In this document: piece after piece, positions 25,672 to 34,899 of the stretch
Position numbering within the stretch: position 1 is the stretch's first letter
Layout: every line of letters begins with the position of its first letter
Assembly (NCBI GenBank): GCA_965227905.1
Contig: OZ245780.1
Coordinates: forward strand, 3,100,001 to 3,164,000
Direction of reading: 5' to 3'
Origin: CBDDHT01 sp965227905
Lineage (GTDB): Bacteria; Pseudomonadota; Alphaproteobacteria; Rhizobiales; Methyloligellaceae
Length of the DNA stretch: 64,000 bases
Position numbers and translations under genes: made by a program
The notes under the pieces: generated by a model
Told to the model about the DNA's origin: nothing
What the model saw: only the letters and a program-made list of their open reading frames with translations
The model's database searches: none

Positions 25672-26703
25672 GTGGCAAACACCACGATCGACGAACATGG
25701 TTTGAACGCCCCGCTTGAGATCGGACCGGTCCGCTTGCGCAATCGCGTTGTGCTCGCGCCGATGTCGGGCGTAACCGATGCGCCGTTTCGTCGTCTCGCA
25801 CATCGTCTTGGCGCGGGTCTCGTTGTGACCGAGATGGTCGCAAGTGAGGAGTTGGCAAAAGGACGCGGAGATGTCGTCCGGCGGACGCACGGCGGTGAAA
25901 TCCGGCCTTATGTTGTCCAACTCGCAGGCCGAGAAGCCCGCTGGATGGCTGAAGGTGCGCGGATTGCAGCCGATCTGGGCGCCGATATCATCGACATCAA
26001 CATGGGTTGCCCGGCCAAACATGTGACACGAGGCCTCTCGGGCTCAGCACTGATGCGCGACATCGATCATGCCCTTACATTGATAAATGCCGTTGTGGAG
26101 GCGGTCGATGTCCCTGTAACGCTGAAGATGCGCATGGGCTGGGATGAAACATCACTCAATGCGCCGGAACTTGCGCGCGCCGCTGAATCGGTCGGCGTAC
26201 AAGCCATTACCGTGCACGGGCGGACCCGCTGTCAGTTCTTCAACGGGCAAGCCGATTGGGCCTTCATCGCGCGCGTCAAGAAAGCCGTGCGAATTCCGGT
26301 AATCGCGAATGGCGATGTCAAGGAACTCTCGGATCTTGGCAAGGTGTTTTCACTTTCCGGCGCCGATGCCATCATGATCGGTCGCGGAGCCTATGGGCGC
26401 CCCTGGATGCCCGGCTGCGCCGCGGCCTATCTGGAGACCGGTAGTGCGTGTGCCGAACCGACGCTCGATATGCAGCGGCAAATCGCATGCGAACATTATG
26501 ACGGCATCCTCTCTCATTATGGCATTGCGCTTGGCGTCAGAAACGCGCGCAAGCATCTAGGTTGGCTTGTCGCGCGGCTCGCAGAAACGCCGGATCAGGC
26601 CCGCAAATGGCGCGGCCGGCTTTGCCGCGAGGATGATCCGAAGAAAGTCGTCGACTCACTGAACGCATTCTACGGACAGATGCTGGAGGCAAAGGCAGCA
26701 TGA
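25672..26703 (+). CDS. dusB: tRNA-dihydrouridine synthase B
   Basis: This 343-residue FMN enzyme reduces uridines in tRNA. The family motifs LAPMSGVTDAPFRRLAHRLGAGLVVTEM and NMGCPAKHV with the catalytic cysteine are clear, followed by TVHGRTRCQ. The start codon is GTG at 25672. In this class the gene (nifR3) regularly precedes ntrB, and here the dusB stop overlaps the ntrB start as ATGA at 26700-26703, so the nitrogen sensor is translationally coupled to it. Confidence 0.94.
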   Translation: MANTTIDEHGLNAPLEIGPVRLRNRVVLAPMSGVTDAPFRRLAHRLGAGLVVTEMVASEELAKGRGDVVRRTHGGEIRPYVVQLAGREARWMAEGARIAADLGADIIDINMGCPAKHVTRGLSGSALMRDIDHALTLINAVVEAVDVPVTLKMRMGWDETSLNAPELARAAESVGVQAITVHGRTRCQFFNGQADWAFIARVKKAVRIPVIANGDVKELSDLGKVFSLSGADAIMIGRGAYGRPWMPGCAAAYLETGSACAEPTLDMQRQIACEHYDGILSHYGIALGVRNARKHLGWLVARLAETPDQARKWRGRLCREDDPKKVVDSLNAFYGQMLEAKAA

Positions 26704-27845
26704 CGACCATAGAGGTTGACCGACCAGAACAGGATTGCAGCGCGGCAATGCCGTTCGATGCGCTCTTAAACGCCTTGCCTCATCCGGTTCTGCTTCTGGG
26801 GGCGGACAATCGCATTGTCCATGTGACATCTGCTGCCGAGATCTTCTTTCAAGCAAGTGCCCCCTTGCTCCGCCGTCAGACGCTCGACGATATCGTTGGA
26901 TTTGGCAGTCCGCTATTGGCGCTTGTCGAACAAGTGCGAGCTTCGAATGCGACCGTCAATGAATATGGAGTCGACCTTGGATCGCCCCGAACGCCTTCTT
27001 CACAGCTGGTCGATATTCATGCAGCACCGCTGCACGACAAAGAGAGCCGTATTCTGGTCATGTTACAGCAGCGGACAATGGCGCAGATGATCGAGCGACA
27101 ATTGAGCCATCGCGGTGCCGCACGGAGCGTTTCCGGTATGGCGGCCGTTCTGGCGCACGAGATCAAGAATCCATTGTCAGGTATTCGCGGTGCAGCACAG
27201 TTACTTGAGCCGGGGCTCGCGGACGAGGACCGTGCGCTGACACAGCTCATTTGTGCCGAGTCCGACCGGATCTGCAAACTCGTCGATCGCATGGAAGTCT
27301 TTGGTGACGAGAGACCGATGGCGCATGATGCCGTCAACATTCACGATGTGTTGCACCATGTTCGCCAGATTGCCGAAAAAGGCTTCGCTCAGCACATTGC
27401 GATCCAAGAAATCTATGATCCGTCGCTGCCGCCCGTGCCTGGAAATCGCGACAAGCTGATCCAGGTGTTTCTCAATCTCGTCAAGAATGCCGCCGAAGCG
27501 ATCGGCCGCGATCGCAGCGACGGGCAGATCAATCTCCTGACATCATTCAGACCCGGTGTCCGCCTTTCGGTGCCTGGGTCGCGAACGCGCGTGAGCCTTC
27601 CGCTCGAAATTGCAGTGGAGGATAATGGTCCCGGCATACCGCCGGATCTGCGACCTCATCTGTTCGATCCGTTCGTGACGACCAAGTCCGACGGCACAGG
27701 ATTGGGGCTGGCCCTGGTCGCGAAAATCGTCGGCGACCATGGCGGCATCATCGAATGCGACTCCGCCCCGCGGAAGACCACGTTCCGCGCCCTAATGCCG
27801 ATGTATGAGTCCAATCCCACGATCAACGGAGCGGAGAAGCGCTGA
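26700..27845 (+). CDS. ntrB: Nitrogen regulation sensor histidine kinase NtrB
   Basis: This 381-residue cytoplasmic kinase phosphorylates NtrC when nitrogen is limiting and is controlled by PII proteins. It has an N-terminal PAS domain (about 20-125), the phosphoacceptor His153 in VLAHEIKNPLSG, and an ATPase domain with N box NLVKNAAEAIG and G boxes DNGPGIP and GTGLGLAL. No membrane helix is present, as expected. Its TGA shares one base with the ntrC ATG (27845), a tightly coupled pair. Confidence 0.95.
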   Translation: MTTIEVDRPEQDCSAAMPFDALLNALPHPVLLLGADNRIVHVTSAAEIFFQASAPLLRRQTLDDIVGFGSPLLALVEQVRASNATVNEYGVDLGSPRTPSSQLVDIHAAPLHDKESRILVMLQQRTMAQMIERQLSHRGAARSVSGMAAVLAHEIKNPLSGIRGAAQLLEPGLADEDRALTQLICAESDRICKLVDRMEVFGDERPMAHDAVNIHDVLHHVRQIAEKGFAQHIAIQEIYDPSLPPVPGNRDKLIQVFLNLVKNAAEAIGRDRSDGQINLLTSFRPGVRLSVPGSRTRVSLPLEIAVEDNGPGIPPDLRPHLFDPFVTTKSDGTGLGLALVAKIVGDHGGIIECDSAPRKTTFRALMPMYESNPTINGAEKR

Positions 27846-29287
27846 TGACCGCTGGCAACATTTTGATTGCCGACGATGATGCCGCAATTCGAACGGTACT
27901 CAACCAGGCACTGGCGCGATCGGGCTACTCGCCGCGCGCGACCGGCAATGCGGCAACGCTTTGGCGTTGGGTTGCGCAAGGTGAGGGGGACCTTGTGATC
28001 ACCGATGTGGTCATGCCCGACGAGAATGCCTTCGACCTTATTCCGAGGATCAAGCGGTTGCGGCCGGAACTGCCGATCATTGTCATGAGCGCTCAGAATA
28101 CGCTGATGACGGCCATCACGGCGGCAGAGCGTGGAGCCTACGAGTATCTGCCGAAACCGTTCGATCTTAGTGAGCTTGTGTCGGTGGTCGGGAGAGCTCT
28201 GGCCGAGCCAAAGAGCAGTGCAGGGCTCACCAGGGCCGAGCCCGAAACCGAAGAGCTGCCTTTGATTGGGCGTTCTGCTGCGATGCAGGAAATCTACCGG
28301 GTACTTGCCCGGCTCACGCAAACGGACCTGACCGTTATGGTCACTGGCGAGTCCGGAACAGGAAAGGAACTGGTTGCTCGCGCATTGCACGACTATGGGA
28401 CGCGGCGGAACGGCCCTTTCGTTGCCATCAACATGGCGGCGATCCCGCGAGAACTGATCGAGTCCGAATTGTTCGGTCATGAGAAAGGTGCGTTCACCGG
28501 TGCGCAGACCCGTCAGACCGGACGGTTCGAACAGGCCGAAGGCGGGACATTGTTCCTCGATGAAATCGGTGACATGCCAATGGAGGCGCAAACCCGTCTT
28601 CTGCGTGTGCTGCAAGGCGGCGAATACACCACCGTCGGCGGGCGCACTGCCATCAAGACCGATGTCCGTATTGTCGCTGCGACCAATCGCAATCTGAAAC
28701 AGCATATCGAACAGGGACTGTTTCGCGAGGATTTGTTTTACCGGCTCAATGTCGTGCCCTTGCGCATTCCGCCTCTCAGAGAACGGCTTGACGATATCCC
28801 GGATCTGGTACGCCATTTTCTCGATGCCGCCTGTCAGGAAGGTTTGCCAGAGAAAATCCTGGCAACGGGCGCCATCGAACAACTCAAACGTTATGCTTGG
28901 CCAGGCAACGTCCGAGAACTCGAAAATCTGGTGCGCCGCCTGACCGCGTTGTATCCGCAGGATACCATTACTGCGGATTTGGTAGACCAGGAGCTTATCG
29001 CCAATGCGCGTGCACCCTATGACGAGACCCAGGATCAAAAGATGGATCTCGGGCAATCGGTAGAGCTCTACCTCAATGACTATTTCACGAGCTTTGGCGG
29101 CGAGTTACCACCTCCCGGTCTCTATCAGCGGATCCTGAAGCGTGTGGAGTACCCGCTGATAACGGCTGCTCTCGCGGCAACGCGCGGCAACCAGATTCGA
29201 GCTGCCGAGCTGTTGGGGCTAAACCGAAACACCCTTCGCAAGAAGATCCGCGATCTTGAAATCAGCATCATCCGATCGCCGGGATGA
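27845..29287 (+). CDS. ntrC: Nitrogen regulation response regulator NtrC
   Basis: This 480-residue sigma-54 activator has a receiver domain with Asp54 (ITDVVMPDE), an AAA+ domain with Walker A GESGTGKE (168-175), an intact GAFTGA loop at 215-220 that contacts sigma-54, Walker B GTLFLDEI, and a C-terminal Fis-type helix-turn-helix (AAELLGLNRNTLRKKIRDLEI). It is therefore a complete NtrC and a useful contrast to NtrX downstream. A 328-base gap separates it from ntrY. Confidence 0.96.
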   Translation: MTAGNILIADDDAAIRTVLNQALARSGYSPRATGNAATLWRWVAQGEGDLVITDVVMPDENAFDLIPRIKRLRPELPIIVMSAQNTLMTAITAAERGAYEYLPKPFDLSELVSVVGRALAEPKSSAGLTRAEPETEELPLIGRSAAMQEIYRVLARLTQTDLTVMVTGESGTGKELVARALHDYGTRRNGPFVAINMAAIPRELIESELFGHEKGAFTGAQTRQTGRFEQAEGGTLFLDEIGDMPMEAQTRLLRVLQGGEYTTVGGRTAIKTDVRIVAATNRNLKQHIEQGLFREDLFYRLNVVPLRIPPLRERLDDIPDLVRHFLDAACQEGLPEKILATGAIEQLKRYAWPGNVRELENLVRRLTALYPQDTITADLVDQELIANARAPYDETQDQKMDLGQSVELYLNDYFTSFGGELPPPGLYQRILKRVEYPLITAALAATRGNQIRAAELLGLNRNTLRKKIRDLEISIIRSPG

Positions 29288-29615
29288 TCGAGCCGGACCC
29301 GTTTGGGGCAGCGGTGTGATCGCCTCGCAGATGATCTGTTCGTGATATCGCATCTGTAGGATTCTCGGCCACTCTGTGGCATTGATACGACTAATTCGCA
29401 GGTCGAACCGCTCTCAACCCATATGAAACGTGGAGTAGGCTGCCTAATTCTCGGCAAATTTTGTCGCCAGTCTGCCACATTGTTGTTAATGTGCACCAAA
29501 TTGGCACTGGTGAAACCAATCATCAGACCACATATGAAACTCAGCATTCCGCATGGGGTGCGCTTCGAGTTACGCACTTCGGGTGCGGTGCAAGGCTAGG
29601 ACTCAAGCATTCTCA
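29288..29615. other. 328-base gap between ntrC and ntrY with an NtrC-box-like site
   Basis: No gene is supported here. At 29492-29508 the sequence TGCACCAAATTGGCACT has a perfect left half and a weak right half of the NtrC site TGCACCA-N3-TGGTGCA, with a central CCAAATTGG palindrome. It lies about 110 bases before the ntrY start. No sigma-54 -24/-12 element follows it. The rest of the gap is AT-richer than the genes and presumably holds the ntrY promoter. Confidence 0.3.
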
Positions 29616-31934
29616 ATGACGACAGGTACTGCGGAAAGCGAAGTGCCCGACACGCGTGTAAGCGCTGAGTCCGGCTTCAAAGCGACGACCCCGTCTGTCT
29701 TCGCACTTGGGCTTGTGGTGGTTGTTCTGTCGCTTCTCTCCGGCTTGGCGACATATCTCATCCTGACAGGTCTGACACCCATTGTTCCAACCCATACGGT
29801 TGTCGTGACCGTCTTGATGATCAACGGCGTCCTGGCGGTGGCGATGATTGCGTTGATCGCATGGCAGGTGACGAGCCTGTGGATCGCGCGGCGCCGCCAA
29901 GCGGCCGGTGCGCGGCTTCATGTGCGCATTGTGAGCCTGTTCTCAATCATTGCCGTAATGCCCGCGATCTTCCTGGCCATTTTTGCGAGCGTGTCGCTCG
30001 ACCGAGGATTGGATCACTGGTTCTCGGTCCGCACCAAATCGATCCTCCAGAATTCGATCTCCGTGGCGAAGGCCTATTTGCAGGAGCATGGGCAGGTCAT
30101 TCGTTCCGACGCGGTCGCAATGGCTGCGGCGATCGACGAAGCCGCAGCCCTCGTCCAGACGCCGGTGGCGAGCTTCAGCAAATTCCTTTCTGCTCAGGCA
30201 ACCATTCGGTCTCTTCCTCTGGCTTATCTTGTGAACAAGGACGGCGAGGTTTTGGCGAGCGGTGCCAATGCAAATGCCGTCGATTATCCCAAACCACTGT
30301 CCCGAGCCTTGGAGCTGGCCGAAGATGGGCGGGCGATCGTCATCGGTCCTGGTGAAACGAACCGAGTTTCGGCGATCAAACGGCTCAATCATTTCGACGA
30401 CGCCTATCTCTACATTATCCGCACGGTGAATCCGCGTGTGCTTCAGCATCTGCGGGCTACGGAAGGTCGTGTGAGCGAGTACAAGCAACTCGAGCAGCGC
30501 AGGGCAGGGGTCCAGGTCGCGTTTGCATCCATGTATGTCGCGATCGCATTGACACTCCTCCTTGCTGCGATCTGGTTGGGGTTCTGGTTTGCCAACAGGC
30601 TCGTCGCACCGGTGCGTCAATTGATATCGGCCGCTGGCGAAGTCTCTTCGGGTAATCTCGATATTCAGGTCGAAATGAGCGAGAGGGAGGGCGACTTGAG
30701 CGAGCTTGGCGCCACCTTCAATACAATGACATCCGAGCTTCAGAGCCAACGCAATGATCTGGTCGATGCAAATACGATGCTTGTCGAGCGCAGACGCTTT
30801 ATCGAGGCCGTGCTATCGGGCGTCACCGCTGGTGTCATTGGTGTGGATCACGACGGGCTGATCACGTTGGCCAACCCTTCGTCTGAGACCTTGCTCAACT
30901 TGCAGGCCGACGATCTGATCGGAGAGCCGCTCGAAGATGTCGTGCCGGAATTCGGTGCACTCTTTCAAAAAGCGCGGGTGCGGGACCGAAAAGAGGTGCA
31001 CGAGCAGGTCAACCTGTTTCGCGATACCTCGGAACGCAATTTTGCGGTGCGCGTCACGAGTGAGCGAGCCGATGACTCCAACAAGGGGTATGTGGTCACC
31101 TTCGACGATGTGACCGAGCTTGTGGCCGCACAGCGCACATCGGCCTGGGCTGACGTCGCTCAGCGGATCGCTCATGAGATCAAGAATCCATTGACACCCA
31201 TTCAGCTTTCGGCCGAACGCATCCGCCGCAAATATGGTCGCTCGATCGAAAAGGATCGCGAGGTCTTTGAACAATGTACGGAGACCATCATTCGGCAGGT
31301 CGGTGACATTGGCCGCATGGTGGATGAATTCTCCTCCTTCGCGCGGATGCCGGCGCCGCAGATGGAAGAGAACGATGTCCGCGATCTGGTTCGAGAGGCT
31401 GTCTTCCTATTCCAGGTGAGCCATCCCGAAATCGAATTCGATGTCGAGTTGCCGGACGATCCCGTCCAAACATCTTGCGACCGGCGCTTGATCAGTCAGG
31501 CTGTAACCAACCTTGTCAAAAACGCCGCCGAAGCCATCGAAACACGCAAGGAAGGTGGCGTGGATGAGGATTTCCGCGGTGCCATCAAAGCGCGGGTCGA
31601 GACGACCGAAGGCCGTTATGCCGTCGAAGTGATGGACAATGGATGCGGGCTCCCGAAAGAGAACCGGAACAGACTCGTCGAACCTTATATGACGACGCGC
31701 ACGAAGGGCACCGGTCTTGGGCTCGCGATCGTTCAGAAAATTACGGAACAGCATGGCGGGTCATTGCAGCTTCGCGATGCTCCCGAAACGGAAGAGAAAC
31801 ACCGCGGCGCTATGGTCCGTCTGGACCTGCCGGTAATGAAACCGGCAGCCAAGACGGACGCAGCGGATGGCGGACGAGGCCCGGAACTGCGGGACAACCT
31901 CTCACAAGAACATGGAGCTAATCATGGCGTCTGA
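29616..31934 (+). CDS. ntrY: Nitrogen regulation membrane sensor kinase NtrY
   Basis: This 772-residue kinase is in the inner membrane, partner of NtrX. Hydrophobic segments lie at about residues 28-50, 62-84, 102-124 and near 305-330, enclosing a periplasmic domain. Then come a HAMP linker (ANRLVAPVRQLISAAGEVSSGNLD), a PAS domain, the kinase motif RIAHEIKNPLTPIQLSAERI, and the ATPase motifs NLVKNAAEAIE and GTGLGLAIVQKI. I set the start at 29616 (MTTGTAESEV), as the upstream part of the frame has no family features. It overlaps ntrX by 11 bases. Confidence 0.94.
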   Translation: MTTGTAESEVPDTRVSAESGFKATTPSVFALGLVVVVLSLLSGLATYLILTGLTPIVPTHTVVVTVLMINGVLAVAMIALIAWQVTSLWIARRRQAAGARLHVRIVSLFSIIAVMPAIFLAIFASVSLDRGLDHWFSVRTKSILQNSISVAKAYLQEHGQVIRSDAVAMAAAIDEAAALVQTPVASFSKFLSAQATIRSLPLAYLVNKDGEVLASGANANAVDYPKPLSRALELAEDGRAIVIGPGETNRVSAIKRLNHFDDAYLYIIRTVNPRVLQHLRATEGRVSEYKQLEQRRAGVQVAFASMYVAIALTLLLAAIWLGFWFANRLVAPVRQLISAAGEVSSGNLDIQVEMSEREGDLSELGATFNTMTSELQSQRNDLVDANTMLVERRRFIEAVLSGVTAGVIGVDHDGLITLANPSSETLLNLQADDLIGEPLEDVVPEFGALFQKARVRDRKEVHEQVNLFRDTSERNFAVRVTSERADDSNKGYVVTFDDVTELVAAQRTSAWADVAQRIAHEIKNPLTPIQLSAERIRRKYGRSIEKDREVFEQCTETIIRQVGDIGRMVDEFSSFARMPAPQMEENDVRDLVREAVFLFQVSHPEIEFDVELPDDPVQTSCDRRLISQAVTNLVKNAAEAIETRKEGGVDEDFRGAIKARVETTEGRYAVEVMDNGCGLPKENRNRLVEPYMTTRTKGTGLGLAIVQKITEQHGGSLQLRDAPETEEKHRGAMVRLDLPVMKPAAKTDAADGGRGPELRDNLSQEHGANHGV

Positions 31935-33315
31935 CATTCTGATCGTCGACGACGAGGACGATATCCGGGAACTCGTTTCGGGGATTCTGGAGGACGAAGG
32001 CCACGGCACACGCCTCGCCAAGGATAGCGATGAAGCGCTGGGAGCGATCGAGGATCGCCGACCCTCCCTTGTCATTCTGGATATCTGGCTTCAGGGCAGC
32101 AAGTTGGATGGGTTGGAAGTGTTGGACCAGATCAAGAAGCTTCATCCCGATCTGCATGTTGTGATTATTTCGGGGCACGGCAACATCGAAACGGCTGTAG
32201 CCGCCATCAAGCGCGGTGCCTACGATTATATAGAAAAGCCTTTCAATGCCGACAGGCTCGTACTTGTGACGCACAGGGCGCTTGAGGCCTCACAGCTGCG
32301 CAGAGAGAACCGCGAGTTGCGCGAGCGCAGCACTCAGAGCTCGGAAATGATCGGTCGGTCGGCTGTGATCAATCAACTCCGCCAGTCGATCGATAAGGTC
32401 GGACCGACGAACAGCCGGGTCATGATCTCGGGACCATCGGGTTGCGGCAAGGAACTGGTAGCGCGCGTTATCCACGACACGTCACAGCGGGCAGAGGGGC
32501 CTTTCATTGTTCTCAACGCTGCAGCCATGGCGCCTGATAGGGTCGAGGTCGAGCTTTTCGGGACCGAAGACGGCGGTGGTCAACGCAAGGTGGGCGCCCT
32601 GGAAGAGTCGCACGGTGGAACGCTCTATATCGACGAGATAGCGGATATGCCGCTCGAGACACAGGGCAAGGTCTTGCGTGTTCTCGTCGAGCAGCGTTTT
32701 CAACGTGTCGGCGGCGGCCCGAAGGTTCATGTGGACGTTCGGATCATCACCTCGACGAGCCGCGATCTGCAACGCGAGATGCAGGCCGGCGTGTTTCGCG
32801 AGGACTTGTTCCATCGCCTGAGCGTGGTTCCCGTGCGGGTTCCTTCGCTGGCTGAGCGCCGTGAAGATATTCCCGATCTCGTTCGCTATTTCGTGCAGCA
32901 ACTCGCCCTCGCGTCAGGATTGCAGCCCCGGCGCATTGGAGATGATGCCGTCGCGGTTCTTCAATCTCATGACTGGCCGGGCAATGTTCGTCAGTTACGG
33001 AACAATGTGGAGCGGCTGCTCATTCTGAGCGGCGGTGAGCCGGACGCAATCATTACGGCCGATATGTTGCCCGACGACATCGGCAGCTCTGTGCCTATGT
33101 CGCCAAATGGCGCTAGCGGGGAGCATCTCATGTCGATGCCCTTGCGCGATGCGCGCGAAATCTTCGAGCGGGACTATCTCGTGGCCCAAATCAATCGATT
33201 CGGGGGGAACATTTCGCGGACAGCTGAGTTTGTCGGGATGGAGCGTTCGGCCCTGCACCGCAAATTGCGCTCGCTCGGTGTCAGTTCCGGCGAGCGCGGG
33301 ATCGCAACGCGATAA
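31924..33315 (+). CDS. ntrX: Response regulator NtrX lacking the GAFTGA loop
   Basis: This 463-residue regulator is the partner of NtrY. The receiver domain has Asp53 (VILDIWLQGSK). The AAA+ domain keeps Walker A GPSGCGKE (170-177) and Walker B TLYIDEI (233-239), but the segment after ELFG, where GAFTGA should be, reads TEDGGGQRKVGALEE and is four residues shorter than in NtrC. The C-terminal helix-turn-helix (TAEFVGMERSALHRKLRSLG) is intact. It therefore cannot contact sigma-54 in the usual way and probably acts as a plain DNA-binding regulator, as known for NtrX of several alphaproteobacteria. Start at 31924, inside ntrY. Confidence 0.94.
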   Translation: MASDILIVDDEDDIRELVSGILEDEGHGTRLAKDSDEALGAIEDRRPSLVILDIWLQGSKLDGLEVLDQIKKLHPDLHVVIISGHGNIETAVAAIKRGAYDYIEKPFNADRLVLVTHRALEASQLRRENRELRERSTQSSEMIGRSAVINQLRQSIDKVGPTNSRVMISGPSGCGKELVARVIHDTSQRAEGPFIVLNAAAMAPDRVEVELFGTEDGGGQRKVGALEESHGGTLYIDEIADMPLETQGKVLRVLVEQRFQRVGGGPKVHVDVRIITSTSRDLQREMQAGVFREDLFHRLSVVPVRVPSLAERREDIPDLVRYFVQQLALASGLQPRRIGDDAVAVLQSHDWPGNVRQLRNNVERLLILSGGEPDAIITADMLPDDIGSSVPMSPNGASGEHLMSMPLRDAREIFERDYLVAQINRFGGNISRTAEFVGMERSALHRKLRSLGVSSGERGIATR

Positions 33316-33337
33316 ACGCGATCGCGCCGCTCCAATA

Positions 33338-33353
33338 CGGCAGAATTCTGCCG
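33338..33353. promoter_or_regulatory. Perfect 16-base palindrome after ntrX
   Basis: CGGCAGAATTCTGCCG is a perfect inverted repeat 22 bases past the ntrX stop, in the 191-base gap before trkA. It could form a short hairpin or serve as an operator. A second weak hairpin (GGTCC/GGACC, 33462-33477) followed by a T/C-rich run lies just before trkA. Neither is a convincing terminator. Confidence 0.4.
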
Positions 33354-33506
33354 AAAAATGCCTTCAATTCGGGCATTCTATACCTATTGCCGCTGCGGCG
33401 CGCCTGATCGGGCGGCACAAAAGGGTCACGAAAGGCCGAAAGCTGGGCTATTACTAGACCCGGTCCCGACTCGGACCTTTCTGTCTTCATTCGAAGTAGC
33501 GACATC

Positions 33507-34883
33507 ATGAAAGTATTGATTTGCGGCGCAGGCCAGGTGGGTTTCGGCATTGCCGAACGGCTCGCAGCCGAAGGGAATGACGTTTCGATCATTGATAGCT
33601 CGCCGGAGCTTGTCTCTCGCGTCACCGATGCCCTCGACGTCAGGGGGTTTGTCGGCCACGGATCCTATCCCGATGTTCTGGAGGATGCCGGTGCGCGTGA
33701 CGCGGAAATGATCATTGCTGTCACCTTCTCCGATGAGGTGAACATGATCGCCTGCCAGGTCGCGCATTCGCTCTTCGAGGTTCCATTCACAATCGCCCGT
33801 ATCCGGGCTCAGAGCTACCTTGAGCCTCATCGAGAAGACCTCTTCATCCGGGTGAACATTCCCATCGATGTACGGATCTCTCCGGAAATCGAGGTGGGAG
33901 AGATGGTGCTGCGGCGTCTCAGTCTTCCGGGCGCGTTCGAGACGGTCAGTCTTGCCGAAGAATCTGTGACAATGGTCGGCGTCTCTTGCGAGGAAGACTG
34001 CCCGATCGTCGACACGCCTTTGCGCCAGCTCACCGAGCTGTTTCCCGATCTTCCAGCCGTTGTCGTAGGCGTGGTGCGGGATGGTCGCTTGTTCGTGCCT
34101 CATGGCGACGATCAGCTCCTGGCCGGTGACGACGCCTATTTTGTTGCGCGAGACGATCAGGTCGAGCGGACACTGAAGATATTCGGCCATGAAGAGCAGC
34201 GGGCACGGCGTGTGATCATTGCGGGTGGGGGAAACATCGGTCTCTATGTATCGGAAAAGCTGGAAGAGCTCGAAACAGGACCGCGCCTCAAACTCATTGA
34301 AAATGACCGCACCCGCGCGACGATTATCGCTGAACAGCTCAAACGGACGGTGGTGTTGAACGGCAGTGCGCTCGATGAGGAACTGTTGCGCGAGGCGGAT
34401 GCAGGTAGCGCCGAGACCATGGTCGCTCTCACCAATGACGATCAGATCAATATTCTTTCCTGTGTGATGGCGAACCGGCTGGGCTGTCAGAGGACGCTCT
34501 GTCTTCTCAACAATGTCGGCTATGCTTCGATCCTACGCTCTCTTGGCATCGATGCCTTCGTCAATCCCCGGACGATCACGGTATCGAGCGTTCTGCGGCA
34601 TGTTCGCAGAGGCCGTATCAAAGGCGTCCACGCCGTGCAGAACGGGGCAGGGGAGATCATCGATGCCGAAGCTCTCGAAACGTCTCCCCTTGTGGGCCAG
34701 CCTTTGCGGGAGCTGGATCTGCCGGCCGGGCTCCGCATCGGCGCCGTGTGGCGTAAGGGCGAAGTCCTGATCCCCGATGGCAGCACTACGATCATGGCGC
34801 ATGACCGTGTGGTGATATTCGCCATGGCGGAACATGTGCGTGACGTGGAACGAATGTTCCGCGTCAGCATCGAGTTCTTCTGA
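33507..34883 (+). CDS. trkA: Trk potassium uptake regulatory subunit TrkA
   Basis: This 458-residue cytoplasmic protein gates the TrkH channel in response to nucleotides. It has two RCK units, each with a Rossmann nucleotide site and a C-terminal TrkA_C lobe: the first begins CGAGQVGFGIAERLA (about 5-19), the second AGGGNIGLYVSEKLEEL (about 236-252). Length matches the usual two-domain form. trkH starts 17 bases after its stop. Placement directly after ntrYX is typical of the class. Confidence 0.95.
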   Translation: MKVLICGAGQVGFGIAERLAAEGNDVSIIDSSPELVSRVTDALDVRGFVGHGSYPDVLEDAGARDAEMIIAVTFSDEVNMIACQVAHSLFEVPFTIARIRAQSYLEPHREDLFIRVNIPIDVRISPEIEVGEMVLRRLSLPGAFETVSLAEESVTMVGVSCEEDCPIVDTPLRQLTELFPDLPAVVVGVVRDGRLFVPHGDDQLLAGDDAYFVARDDQVERTLKIFGHEEQRARRVIIAGGGNIGLYVSEKLEELETGPRLKLIENDRTRATIIAEQLKRTVVLNGSALDEELLREADAGSAETMVALTNDDQINILSCVMANRLGCQRTLCLLNNVGYASILRSLGIDAFVNPRTITVSSVLRHVRRGRIKGVHAVQNGAGEIIDAEALETSPLVGQPLRELDLPAGLRIGAVWRKGEVLIPDGSTTIMAHDRVVIFAMAEHVRDVERMFRVSIEFF

Positions 34884-34899
34884 GCCGCCGGCCGTTACA

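Noticed and set aside
27656..29056. A 466-codon open frame on the minus strand opposite ntrB/ntrC
   Set aside because: It is antisense to a complete NtrC and its composition (rich in Arg, His, Gln) is that of a GC-driven shadow frame; no family features.
31924..33315. A frameshift or assembly error as the cause of the missing GAFTGA loop in NtrX
   Set aside because: The frame is intact on both sides, the gap is a whole number of codons, and the same loss is known for the family.
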